64,000 nucleotides of DNA from Gadus chalcogrammus (taxonomy: Eukaryota > Chordata > Actinopteri > Gadiformes > Gadidae), in assembly GCF_026213295.1 (NCBI RefSeq), contig NC_079431.1:17068465-17132464 (forward strand), written 5' to 3'. Positions 1 to 30,440 of the stretch are shown here, in pieces; within the stretch, counting starts at the first letter, position 1, and every line of letters starts with the position of its first letter. Under the pieces are notes generated by a model. The model made no database searches, was not told the DNA's origin, and worked only from the letters and a program-made list of their open reading frames with translations. The position numbers and the translations under genes were made by a program.

Positions 1-238
1 ACACAAACCCTCGGGCCCGCCCGTCTCCTCCTGTCCGAGCCTGCACTTGGCCGGGTTGGCCGTGAGGCCCGCCTTCCGCAGCTCCCCTAGCACCTGCTGG
101 CGGAGGTGGACAGCTTTGGCTATATATGATGATGTTGTCTATGTAGGCCGCCGCGTAGGCCTGGTGGGGCCTCAGGAGCTGGTCCATCATGCGTTGGAAG
201 GTGGCCGGCGCTCCATGTACTCCAAAGGGGAGGACGGT

Positions 239-1702
239 CTACTGGTAGAGCCCCCCTGGAGTTGAGAACGCAGTTTTCTCCCGGGCCGCCCGGGTCAACG
301 GTACCTGCCAATATCCCTTGGTTAGGTCCAAGGTCGAAAGATAACGGGCTGGTCCCAGGCGTTCGATCAACTCGTCCACCCGGGGCATGGGGTAGGCGTC
401 GAACTCGGACGCCTCATTCAGCCTCCGGAAGTCGTTGCAGAACCGGTAAGATCCATCTGGCTTTGGTACGAGGACCACCGGGCTGGACCAGGCACTGCGC
501 GACTCTTCGATGACCCGGAGCTGTAGCATCCGGCAGACTTCGGCCTGGAAGGCCTCTCTCCGGGCCTCCGGGATCCTGTAGGGTGGAACTCTCACCTTCA
601 CTCCCGGCGCCGTCCGGATGTCATGATGGGCGACCGTGGTCCTCCCCGGAAGTTCGGAAAACACATCCCGGTGCTGCATGACAAGGTCGTCCAAGTCTCG
701 CTTTTGGGCTGGACTGAGGTCCTCGCCCACCGGAACCTCCGGGATCTCTTGTCGGGCCACCAGCGCCAGGGGGGCAGGGTCAGGGGGTTCCCTTCCCCCT
801 CGCCACTGTTTCAAGATGTTAATGTGATAGACCTGGGTGGGCTTCCGCCTCCCCGGTTGTCTAACCCGGTAGTTTACTTCTCCCACCCGTTCAACCACCT
901 CATAAGGTCCCTGCCACTTGGCCATGAATTTGCACTCTGCCGTGGGGACCAGGACCAGGACCAGCTCCCCAGGATGGAGGGTTCGCAGCTGGGCTCCCCG
1001 GTTGTAGACCCTCGCTTGGACCTGCTGGGCTTGCCGGAGATGTTCTCGGACGAGGGGCCACACTCGGGCCATGCGGTCCCTCACCTGCTCTACGTGGTCC
1101 AGGGTGGTGCGGTGGGGTGACGGCTGGCTCTCCCATGCTTCCTTGGCGATGTCCAAGATGCCGCGGGGCCTCCGTCCGTACAGCAGCTCGAACGGTGAGA
1201 ACCTGGTGGATGCCTGGGGCACCTCCCGGACTGCGAAAAGCACATGGGGTAATAGCTGGTCCCAGTTCTTACCATCTGTAGCCATGGCCTTCTTCAGCAT
1301 CTGTTTCAATGTCCGGTTAAAACGTTCCACCAGGCCATCGGTCTGGGGGTGGTAGACGGAGGTCCGGAGCTGCTTCACCTGCAGCAAGCTGAGCAGTTCC
1401 TTCATTACACGGGACATGAAGCATGAGCCTTGATCGGTTAACACCTCCTTGGGGGGGCACCCCTGACAATGGCGCTCCACGTCCCTTTTTACCCCCGGCC
1501 AATAAAACCGCGCGAGGACCCGCTCTCGGGTCTTGTCCATGCCCAAATGGGCTCCCAGGAGGTGGGTGTGGGCCATAAACAGCACCTTCCTTCCGTACGC
1601 CCGGGGAACTACCAATTGTTCCCTTACTCCCTCCTCTCCTTCCACCACTCTATATAACAGCCCCCCCCTCGTGCTAAAGTGTGGGTGCGACGTGTGACTC
1701 AC
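239..1702 (-). pseudogene. integrase followed by reverse transcriptase (Gmr1 order), internally deleted
   Basis: One open frame starts with an integrase HHCC zinc finger (HTHLLGAHLG, then HCQGC). It then jumps to PKEVLTDQGS, the second catalytic Asp region of the DDE core, so the first-Asp region is deleted. The third acidic residue is in HPQTDGLVERFNRT. The integrase C-terminal domain ends near YHINILKQW. The same frame goes straight into reverse transcriptase: DVFSELPGRT, then SSPVVLVPKPDGSYRFC, then STLDLTKGYWQVPL. It stops at TAG 237-239. Beyond the stop, PFGVHGAPATFQRMM continues in frame, and the catalytic box reads YIDN (134-145) instead of YIDD. The frame is lost near position 118. 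Confidence 0.88.
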
Positions 1703-1714
1703 CGAGTCCCGGGT

Positions 1715-2518
1715 CTAACCGTCGTGGGCCACCACATGGCTCCAAGCGTGTTTCAGGGCCTCATCTTGGAGCTGGGCGCTGGCGAACTGTCCTGGTCGGG
1801 CAAAGCCTCCCTCCCTCTCCGGAAGGAAATCTGAAAACTCGGTGAGGGGGGAGCTCTCCGGGTCTTCCGGGGGGTCGGGTTGCTCGGACGCTGTGAGGGT
1901 GTCCGGGGTGTCGGGATGGGGTCCCGGCGATCCGGGTTGGGAGGGTCCGTCCCTCTCGGACTCCTGGTCCTCTGCCGTCGATTCCCTGGGGGACGACGGG
2001 CGCTGTGTGACCCCGTACGCCTGCCGAGCTCTCCTCGCCCCCCGGCGGGGAGGTTCTCTCCTGTCCCGGAGTTCTCGCGTTGGGTCCCACAACCGGTTAA
2101 ATATCGGGCAGTCCCTCCCAATTAGGAGCGGAACCGGGAGGTGGGGTACAATCCCCGCCCGTGCCGTAAACACCCTGTGTGGTGTCCGTACGACCACATG
2201 GCAGCTCTCATAGGTCCGTATGTCCCCGTGCACGCAGGCCACCTCCATGGGTTTCCCCTCCCTCCCTCCCGCCAAGTCGGGGCGGAGGAGGGTGACCACG
2301 CTGCCGGTGTCCAATATGGCCTGCGTGTCCTGGTTCATAACCCTTGCTGGTATGGTCGGGCTCCAGGACGTCGTCTGTGCCCAGCAGGTGGCCAGCATGC
2401 AGGGCCGGTCCGCCCCCCAGTCCGCGTAGGCCGACGGCATTGATGCGTCCTGATTTCCAGGGCAGTAGCGCGCTATATGGCCGGGCTGATCACACTCGTA
2501 ACACCGTCTCCTTTCGCG
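1715..2518 (-). pseudogene. CCHC zinc knuckle and aspartic protease of Gmr1-like element
   Basis: The minus-strand frame contains CYECDQPGHIARYC, a C-x2-C-x4-H-x4-C nucleic-acid-binding knuckle, at about 2502-2461. After a linker comes the protease: active site ILDTGSVVTLL and, about 60 residues on, the flap-side motif PLLIGRDCP typical of retroviral-type proteases. A Pro/Glu/Ser-rich tail follows. The frame ends at TAG 1715-1717, and the next open stretch, the integrase, is in the same frame, so one nonsense codon separates the parts of what was one polyprotein. Confidence 0.8.
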
Positions 2519-3119
2519 ACTCTCCGGGGTTACGAGCGGTGGGACTGGTGCGGCTGCGGGAGCCCCGGTCGTGGGTCCCCGTCGGTCTCGGCGGGTCTCG
2601 GCGGGTCTCGGCGGGTCGTGGGGTGGTCCCGGTCCGGTTGCTCAGCCGCTGGGCCACCTGCCAATTCTCCAGCTGCCTGACCAGGTCATCTACGGTGTCT
2701 GGGTGGTGGTGGGCCAGTACCCTGCAGGCGTCCGGCGGTAGCTGACGTATGGAATGGTCTATAATTACCCTATCTATAGGGCTGGGTCCTTCTCCGGAGG
2801 TTAGCCACCTCTTCACCAACCGACCGAGTTGTGCAATCTGCGTCGTGGAGACGTTGCGCGCGGGCCGCAAGGTTATGCCCGTAGTACGCCAGGATTGCCT
2901 GTTTGAGGGCGGGGTACTGCCTGGCGGTCTCCGCTGGCAGATCTTGGCTCGCCTGCTGGGCAGGACTGGTGAGAAACGGGGCCACGATGTGGGCCCACTG
3001 CTCCACTGGCCAGTTCTCCCTCTGGGCGGTCCGCTCAAAGGTCTCGAGATACGCATCCACGTCATCGTCGGGCCCGAGCTTGGTGAGTCTTTAAGGAGGT
3101 TTAAGGGGCGGGATGCCAC
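2490..3119 (-). pseudogene. gag remnant with SCAN-like capsid segment, frameshifted
   Basis: The minus-strand frame at 3060-2770 reads DAYLETFERTAQRENWP, then a leucine/alanine-rich helical stretch ending near LKQAILAYYG. This pattern of acidic start, FER, W and a terminal YG matches the capsid segment of Gmr1-type gag, the accepted source of the vertebrate SCAN domain. The frame ends near 2770, and the continuation lies in another frame (about 2860-2490: LGRLVKRWLTSG, then DDLVRQLENWQ and an Arg/Pro-rich linker), so there is a frameshift near 2800-2860. A TAA at 3091-3093 interrupts the N-terminal side. It would normally form the particle shell. Confidence 0.75.
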
Positions 3120-3186
3120 AGTGTGTGTGGGTAAAAGTTCAGTTCAAGTATTTTATCGTCAGAGGCACAGAACTTCAGTCAGACTG

Positions 3187-3212
<26 letters not shown>
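3187..3212. repeat. (TA)13 microsatellite
   Basis: Thirteen uninterrupted TA units, about 70 bp beyond the 5' limit of the Gmr1-like remnant. Confidence 0.95.
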
Positions 3213-3219
<7 letters not shown>

Positions 3220-3540
3220 CATAAAGATAAATGTAAATTATATACAGGTAAACACAACATTCAATTATGTGCAGATAGAGTTATGTGCAAAGGTCAGTGA
3301 CACGCAGTAATGGGGTGGAACACAAATTATAAAATGATGTTGCCATGTAGGAGATCTCTCTCCGAGTGTGTGTGGAGATGGCCGGTCAAATCAGTGCACA
3401 TTGATTGCTCAACAGATGAGGCTGGACAGATCCCCACTGGAAGAACAGTCGTGTCTGTGCTGATTTGACTGCCATGTGTCTGTGGGAAGCAGGTAAGGTC
3501 ATCCATGATGTGCACCCCTAGGAACCTGAAGCACCTGCAA

Positions 3541-3543
<3 letters not shown>

Positions 3544-3583
<40 letters not shown>

Positions 3584-3724
3584 TGTGTGCGTGTGTGTGC
3601 ATGTGTGTGTGTGCGTGTGTGTGTGTGCGTGTGTCTATGCTTGTGGCTGTGTGTGTTTGTGTTTGTGTGTGCATGTGGCTGTGTGTGCGTGTGGGTGTGT
3701 GTGTGTGTGTGAGTATGCATGCGG

Positions 3725-3812
<88 letters not shown>

Positions 3813-3840
3813 CTTTGCATTTTTTTGTGTGTGTGTGTGT
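3544..3840. repeat. Interrupted (GT)n microsatellite, about 300 bp
   Basis: GT dinucleotides with GC, AT and TT interruptions, and one long pure block near 3726-3780. The Cys/Val and His/Thr reading frames across it are artefacts of the repeat. Confidence 0.95.
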
Positions 3841-4820
3841 TACGTGCTGTGAATGCCTGCAGAAGCGGCTGTGTGTGCCGCTGTACTCTATATGCAAGCG
3901 CGTGTCCTCCGCACCCTGCAGGTCACCTGAGGTGGACACAGAGGATGTTTGGCAGCCGGGGAACATGATGATGGAACCGTCCCAGGACCCTAGATGTGGA
4001 GCTGCCCCTCTCGGGTCCTCTCCCCTTCTAGTGACCCTCCGCCCAACGTGTCCTGGCATCCCCCCCAAACATCATCCCTCACACTGTCTCGGGCTGCAGC
4101 CCACATTAGATCTCTCCCTACTTTCGTCCCCAAGCACCTTCGCGTGAAGCCAGAGTCAACCTGTTCCTGTTAATACGGCCAGATAACGAAGAGCAGCCTC
4201 CCTTGTCTTTAGAACAATGAATCACCATTAGCCACGCTCCGATTGTATCAGCAGCCAGGAGGGGCTAATGGCCTGAAAGCCGACAGCATCAGCCGGTGGT
4301 GGAAGTTGGCTCTGTTATGTAATTATGGTCGCTGATCCATCCGGAGGTTTGCGTGTATCGCGAGGCAACTCTTGCCACTGCCATGTGTCACCGTGACGGG
4401 AGCACGACTGACCATGGAATTATGAAACTAGGAATTACCATGGTTTGTTTTTTTCCTCCAGGTTTTGACCCAATGCATATTGGCCCTGAAACTTGCCCTG
4501 GATTTTTTTTCTTTTCAGTTGTTTTGCAGGACAAGTATTATTCTTTTGTCCAAAAAGTCTGGATTTGTACTGCTATTTACAAAATATTTAATTTGAGATC
4601 AAAACCAAAAATATGGTGGAATGTTGGAATTTTCTACAAACTGCTGAATTTGGAGAGTGTTAAAATGCCACTTCTTCTGTGGTTAGCACATGAAAAATAC
4701 ACTGGCCTGGTTTGTACCCTGACTTTGCTATGGCCATCTTGCCTTTACCCTGACCCCGACCCTAACTATACAACCTAACCCTGGCTATCTTGCCCTTTAC
4801 CCTTTTGGGTATATGTAGGC
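3841..4820. other. No gene seen
   Basis: Mixed-composition sequence with short frames only. I see no splice-flanked coding segment, RNA gene or clear transposon end. C-rich pieces near 4735-4800 (CCCTGACCCCGACCCTAAC) resemble degenerate telomere-type repeats but are not regular. Confidence 0.5.
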
Positions 4821-5042
<222 letters not shown>

Positions 5043-5109
5043 AGATATTTAGGTAAGTGTATGCATGTGCAAACACACTGTATGTATGACATTTCTTTGT
5101 TACTTTAAA

Positions 5110-5210
5110 AAATGTGAAATGGGTGGGCTTGATACAAGCTTAAGCTTCTGCCCCTACCCTTTGGTTACAACCAATAAAATAAGTCATTCATTCATTCATT
5201 CATTCATTCA
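5110..5210 (+). repeat. Possible LINE-type 3' tail ending in (ATTC)n
   Basis: Sequence ending CCAATAAAATAAGTC followed by ATTC units (5184-5210). A poly(A)-signal-like end followed by a short tandem tail is what a target-primed retrotransposon leaves. The body is too short to name a family. Confidence 0.35.
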
Positions 5211-7900
5211 CAACCCTTAAACAAATCCGAACCTCTGACCAAGTCTTACCCGACAACCTTATGTGTTGTTTTATTTATTTATGCTACTGTCATCAGCTAG
5301 GTCTTAATAAGAAGCTTGGGGCAATGAGTGTTTTAATTATAAATGGGTCGAAAGCTGCCCTCCCTTGAAGGAATGGCAAGGATGACCTTTGATGTCAGAG
5401 CAAAATGCCAGAGCCATGTTTGAGTACGCAGCGGGAGGTAATCTGGGGAGAGTGCTAGTAACCTCATAATCTATACTGTTCAGTCGGTTAAATTTGCAGC
5501 TAGGAATGATCGGAGAGGCCCTGTCCAACACTGTGTTGAAGATTCATAATGGAAACAAGAGTAGAGGAAACCAAAATATATGTTAACAATAATATACTAC
5601 TGAAGAAATTGCGTGCTGTATTAAATTGCTGTTTATATTCAGTAACTGTACAAATCCTGCTCAAGAATGCCTAGATGTAGGCTGCAGACGCTGGAGATCG
5701 AACCCAAAATCTTTTGGCTCGGAGGCGAGCACTACCAGAGTATGCTCCCCCAAAAGTAGGCCTACATTGAACACTACATAACAGAACTTGAACTCAGTCA
5801 TTTAACTTTGTTTTGATCTACAGCAGTTAGGCTTCCGCTCATCTCTTCCAGAACGTGTCTCTGTTTACTTTTGGTCCCTTAGGAATATTAAAAAAAACAT
5901 TGCCAATTAGCATCAACATCTTCGCCAAGTTCATGTACTTGAAATGAAAGATCACAAATAATTAAGCAGATCAACATAGTAGGCCTACATATGTTTTTCA
6001 ATTTGAATTACATAACTCCTAAGGTCATTTTTGTGTACGCTAAGACAGACCTTTTCCTCTTGTGCCCTTTACCGCTTATCTCTTTCTCCTCTTTCAGGCT
6101 CGGCCCAAAAAAATAAAAAGGATTATTTCTCATGGTTTAAAAGCCGAGAAAAATTTGTCTCCTAATGAGTGTTGGGACTTGGGGAGCAGGCTATCAAAAG
6201 ACGGCTCATGTCTAATTGGGACAATTGTTTTTGTTGTGTTGTGGCAACGCATTTTGTGTGAAAACCGATGGCATGTCTTGCACAAGGTGACCTCTTGTCA
6301 CGGCCCAAGAGTGATGAGGCTAATTTGGAAACATGCCTGTGGACAGGGTTGTTGACAATAGCTTGTGTGTGCAAACCACAGACTGACATACACAGACAGG
6401 CACACATGCACATTAACACGTACACAAAAAAACGTGTCCACTTAACATGAGCTGCCCATTCAGGCAGACCATACATTTACCAGATGGTCATTTTGCAGAT
6501 ACACCTTTCTTTTGAGCTAGATGTCATGAAGGACAAGCTAAGGGTATAGGAGCACCTTGCTCTAGGGGGCCCAGAGGGCATTTGGGTATGACCAAGTGCG
6601 ACCATTTGGCTGTGAGTCAACACCCTTACCAATAAACTAAAGCAAAGTGTGGCTGCCTTGACAAGGTATGCAAAGAGAATTCTATATGATATGCCATCTT
6701 TACCGTTTGGTTCTCTTTGGCGACCACCTTGGGGATAAGTGGCCATTTTCTCCCAGGGATACAAACAGTTGGGCCCCCCGACACCCAGTTACATTTATAC
6801 TGCAGCAAAGGCATGAGCTTTCATCGTTGGGCCATAGGCTCACTCACCATTGCGTTAAAAGACCTTTATTCACATGAATATCTTCAAAATTTCCACGTTC
6901 AGTAGGCTGCAATGAATGACTGAATCCAACATTTCAGAAAGTTCATATCAATGACTTTACCTGACCTTTGGTGTAGGGCATTTGTTTATTAATTATCTGT
7001 GTATTGTGCATCAATGTCATTGTCAAATTGCAGAATCACTGTGAATGACAATATTTCAGCTTAATGAAGATTGGATAACAGATACTGTCCAAAACACTTA
7101 ATGGGTCATTATCTTCTTAGCAAGACAACGGCACATGGATATCTGAGTGAATCTAAGACGAGAGTGGTCATTTGCAGATCTTTGAAGGAAAGCAAGGATC
7201 TCAGTGAAACCACCTCCTTTCTATTCAAACCAATAAAAACACTCCACATTGGCTCCCATGTTAATTTATTGAACTTGAGTATTGTATGATACACAGAAGT
7301 TAAAGCGGAAATTAAACACTTGATATTATAGTAAGCATAATTTACAAGATAGATCCCCACTAATTATCCTTGCTGGGCTTTCTGGGTTATGTGGGTGGCT
7401 TTTCATTGACACATATTTTGAGCAAACATCCCGGTTACCCCAAGATTCTCAAGAGGGTATAGTGACAGACTAAATGCCCAGCGTTATTTGAGCTGTAAGC
7501 TTTCTGCTGGTTTCAGGAGTTCCTCGTCTGAAGTCTGTCTGAGCCGTCTGGGGGAAAGTTCAAAGTACTGCAGTGAAACTCCACAGCAGTAAACAAGCGT
7601 AGATGGATGGATCAATGACTGTTGGACGGACTGCTGCGATGAAGTTCCCAAGCAGTAAACAATAAAAGGGGAGATGGATCGCTGACTGTAATATATGGGG
7701 GAATCTGTAAAGTGCCCTCTACTGGCAGCAACAGATATGCCTTCTTAAGGTATCCTGTGTAAGATTTGAACTGTAGAATGATCAATTAACATATGTATGG
7801 TATGTATGTAAGTTTGCAATGTTAATTTTTTTTTTTTTTCAAATGTTAAATTACATATCTTATAAAGGTTTTACAACGGTAGGAGTAGAAGTTCGACATG
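5211..7900. other. No gene seen; one SINE-like patch
   Basis: AT-rich sequence without a supported exon. Frames at 6062-6355, 6477-6764 and 7071-7289 have no recognisable domain and no convincing splice context. The only structured piece is the tRNA-like patch at 5680-5755. Confidence 0.5.
5680..5755 (-). repeat. tRNA-derived SINE head-like sequence
   Basis: The minus strand reads GGGGGAGCATACTCTGGTAG, then TGCTCGCCTCCGAGC and GGGTTCGATCTCC. The last is a good RNA polymerase III B box and TGGTAGTGCTCG a weak A box, at tRNA-like spacing. There is no matched acceptor stem and no clean anticodon arm, so it is more likely a decayed SINE promoter than a tRNA gene. Confidence 0.4.
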
Positions 7901-7974
7901 TTGGGGATTGTATATTAAAGGCACGAAAGCGTTGGCTGTTCAGAAAATAGGACATCAATTTGAAGGGAACAGAA

Positions 7975-10900
7975 CTTTATTATTCTCTTCTGTTTACAAA
8001 ACATTTCAAAGTCAACTTCAAATTTCAAATCTAATACACAACTGTACGCAGCATATGATCAAATTCAACCCGTTTGGACTCATTTGGTCAAATCGCTTGC
8101 TTCACTGTACATGAGCTCAAAAATAATCATCAGTTTTGCTGCTCAAGCACAAATCAAACCAATTAACATAAAGGCAAACACAAATGTGTTAGTATATCGG
8201 TAAAGCTACTCGCTGCTTTGTCATGCTCAAGCACAGTCTTTATGGATTCCTATGAACTGTGCATGTTGTATGATTTTGAGCACAAGTGACGCCATGATTT
8301 CAAAACAAAACAACAATAACGGAATTGATCGGACAGAAGTGAATACAAGCCAGGCATACTAGCGACATCATGTCTACATATTTCCTATAGTTTGGTACCA
8401 AATGTGGCTGCCACTTTGACACCTTATACGTACATAGTTGAATACAATGGGCAAAATCAATTGTTAATAGAAAACAGACCACTGAAATTTGAATTATATT
8501 TAGTTGTGTTGATATTATACATCCCTATTGCGATGATTAATGTAGCTTTTTTTATTCTTTCAATCACTTGAATTCAACATGCCTTTATAGTATGGCTTAA
8601 GTTTCACAGGCAATATAGCCTATAGACTAGTGATTTATACAATTTTCAATCAACGTTTTTATACAAAAGTTATCCTTAGAAATGAACGGAACCTAACGAT
8701 TAATACACGATTGATATTGAATGGTTGAGGGTATTACACAGATCTTTAAAACAGGTACTGTCTACAACTTGATCGAGTAACCTCCATCCTCGACCTGTTC
8801 GCTACTTGTACCCTACTCAAGTCCCTGAGCATAAGCCCCCCTCAACCTCTGGACTCCAAACATAACAACTAAAAGCAAAGCACATGTGTGTGAACAAAAG
8901 GTAGGTTTTGGTAACCATACAGGGACACACATACGTCAGCAGACACACATCACCGTGCCTTTAGTTACAGTCTCCTTTTGAGGGCTAGGTTTGAGAGACA
9001 ATATGCACGACGGGTTAAGGAGAAGACAACAAGGTAGAGCGAGGATGCAGGTAGTTGTGTCTGGGTCGTTCAAGCAGCCTTGTGTGATTCAATTAAATAT
9101 TTTCGTGTTCCTTCTCTTCTTAGATCAATAAATAAACTAGTAAATTAATAGGCCTACACAAAAAACAATAATGTTCAGGTTAAATGGAAAAGGTTCACTG
9201 TACAATGTCTTCAGACTGTGTTTGGATTTTGAGTGATCAACTTGAAGAATCCAAAGAAAAAATAAATGGTGGGGAACTATAAGAAGAAATAAGTCTAGCA
9301 CTGCACAACCTAAAACATAAATAAGCATGTTCAAACATAAATAACGCTCAAGTCAGCAAGGCCATATGGCGCGATGAAAGACGGCAAGTCTTTTGACTAG
9401 GGTCCCTATTCTCACATGCCTGCTCATTTGCAACTCAACAAAGCTATGGCTGTATAGTGGCACCTTGAAGCGGTTGGTTTCAAAATCCTTTCTAATGTAA
9501 TTTGCAGGTATTCCTCCTGAGTGAGAACTGCTTCATTGGGTAAATAACATCGGCATATATGCGCTTACATAGGCGGGAAACATCGGGATAGATATATAGC
9601 AAAGATTGACCTCTGCTATTCAAAATGAAACCTGGGTGTTGGATGGCCTGCATTTACTAGGTTAAGTAACCTGACCCTGATGTTTTTTTTTTCCTCTCCC
9701 CGAACACGTTGATAGCTGATGTGTGAAGCGGCCGTAACAGCCCGGCCGGTGAGTCACACAGGACCACGGGGCAGACCCCATAATGTGTGTGGCAGTAGAC
9801 CTCTGTGGCGCGGCCTAGCAACAGCCGCATTGACGTGACGGTTGATGTAACAACCCTTGGATGTATGATAAGAGCGACGACAGCAGGCCCTATGACGGCT
9901 GTTGCTACAGAGCCGCCTACCGCTCCAAAGAGATGGCAATGATTAGTCTCCGTCACAGTCAGTTTGTATAAATTTTAGCCTTTTTCCCAAATTGTGTTAT
10001 TGATGCTTTAATGGAGCCGATCGTATTCTAGACACATTCCAACAGCCAGCTAGTTTACGTCACAAGATTCCCGCTACTTCCTGCCATTGATTTGCAGTCA
10101 TATAGGTCGTTTGTTGATCATTGCTGTTTCAATTGTTTTATTTACCACTATGTCAGAATAACATAGCATTGATATTGAAAATGGATAATAATAATATAAT
10201 AATCAACGTATATAATGCATGGAATAATATACAGAGGAGGTGAGTTATCAGTGCCCTATTACAATTTTGACATTTATAATATAGGTTATGTGAAATTAGT
10301 CCATTAAGGTCTTCTGGGCAAATCTTTGAATATCTAATCCTTTAAGGGTTTTGAATAAGGTCAAACTAACGTTGCTCCAGTCTCTGCAGTACAAAATAAG
10401 GATTCTAAAGTGGACATGAAAATCATGATGATAATAATAAAATTACATTTTAAATTAAACCAAACAAAAGTTCTGAAGCGTGCGTGGATTATCAAGGACT
10501 GACGGTACTAGAGAGGCAAGAAATGTAAAGGGTCCTTTTTAAAAACAAAAAAAGGCCATGAACACTCGCTCAGTGATCAAGGCTCAACCCTCACTATAAA
10601 AACACAAGCAGAAAGTTACGAGGAGGATGAACTCAACTGGGTGCACTGAAAGGGTGCTCATAGATGACATGATGTACCGGGTGTGTGTTGAGTGCGACCC
10701 ATCCCGTCTCCTCTAGTGTCACTCAAGATAGGTGGTGGGGGAGTCGGGAACAGGGTGCAGGTGGTGCTCAGGGGAGGAGAGTCAAAAAATTGGAAATACC
10801 GGGGAAAAAATAAGAAATAATGACATTTCATACTCATGTGACAATGTTGCATAAATGTGGGCTGGTGCTTCTTCCCCCCCCGCCCCCCCATTACTTTGCA

Positions 10901-11779
10901 ATAATACGTTTTGAATCTCAGAGGGGGCCGACTGCCCGATGTTATAACCACTGACCTAGAAAGGTGCATGGTGACGAAATACGCTGTTTCACGTCATATC
11001 AACACAATCCTCCCCCCCTCGGATAGATGCCTCACATCACTCATACATTTGTTTAATACCTCTTATGGGTTTATTTTAAGACTTGGACACACTTTTTAAA
11101 AAGGCAAGGCAATGTAACCAAGCATAAGGAAAATAAATAAACACAACAATATCCTTTGGATTGGGCATGCGACAGAACACTTGAATGTAATGTAATACAC
11201 TTGATATAAGAACTCAAAAGGGGGAGGGCAGGCTGGGGCTGCTTGTTATGGAGAAGGACAGGGGAGGGGTGGGGGGATCTGCATTGGCTTACTTCTGGCT
11301 AATGCAAAAGAGGCTCGTCTTCAGGTGCTCCGAAAAAGCAACAAAAACAACGCAAGGCTACGGGAGGTTCCACAGGAGAGAACCACACATCTGAAAGGGG
11401 ACAAGGAAAAATGGATAGCCCCCTTTAAAAAGTGCTCTGTGGTTAGTTTCATTCTGGGGCAGGGCTGCCAGCTCCCTGTAAACCCCCCTTCAGGTCAGTT
11501 TCAATCAGCAGAGGACAGGCGTGTCGCATCAACGCTTCATTAGGAAGGTAACTATCAGCCAATAAGAGGTTATACATGCAATAGCATGTGTTTAACCTAG
11601 AGAAAGAGAGTCTTCTAATGCAAAACAATGTAGACGTGGTCTTGGGGTTTGGTTCTCCTTTAGTTGTGGAGCTGAGAGGGTGGAGTGTTAGGGTTCAGGT
11701 TAGGGATGCGTGAGGGCACCAGAAGTAGATGTGGGTGGGGGGGATGTGTGGGGACACCAGAAGATGATGTGAGGAGACT
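7975..11779 (-). other. pcbp3: Candidate pcbp3 3' UTR
   Basis: Directly after the pcbp3 stop codon at 11780 (minus strand) comes about 3.8 kb without another supported exon and with few repeats. Minus-strand AATAAA hexamers appear as TTTATT on the plus strand near 11070, 10138, 8550 and 7977. The last lies in a U-rich setting and is a plausible distal poly(A) signal. A SINE-like piece lies at 10890-10965. The length and the choice of site are inferences; RNA 3'-end data are needed. Confidence 0.35.
10890..10965 (-). repeat. SINE-like repeat, minus strand
   Basis: The minus strand contains TCAGTGGTTATAACATCGGG followed by a CC-rich stretch and GAGATTCAAAACG. The first part resembles the A-box region of the same tRNA-derived family seen at 31225-31420. 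The B box is degraded. Confidence 0.35.
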
Positions 11780-30439
<18,660 letters not shown>

Positions 30440-30440
30440 G

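Larger units (their letters stand above)
1..3119 (-). mobile_element. Gmr1-like Ty3/gypsy retrotransposon remnant, truncated by window start
   Basis: Read on the minus strand from 3119 to 1, the order is gag with a SCAN-like capsid segment, CCHC zinc knuckle, aspartic protease, integrase, then reverse transcriptase. Ordinary Ty3/gypsy elements put integrase last. Integrase before reverse transcriptase is the hallmark of the Gmr1 group of deuterostome gypsy elements. The copy is dead: stop TAA at 3091-3093, a frameshift inside gag, stop TAG at 1715-1717 between protease and integrase, an internal deletion of the integrase core, stop TAG at 237-239 in reverse transcriptase, and a frameshift further left. 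No LTR is visible; the left part lies outside the window and homology fades near 3119. GC content is far above the flanking sequence. Confidence 0.85.

Noticed and set aside
5680..5755. Functional tRNA gene
   Set aside because: A B box is present, but no matching acceptor and anticodon stems could be drawn; a SINE relic is likelier.
9657..9956. 99-codon minus-strand frame downstream of pcbp3
   Set aside because: No domain, lies in the presumed 3' UTR, no start context worth noting.
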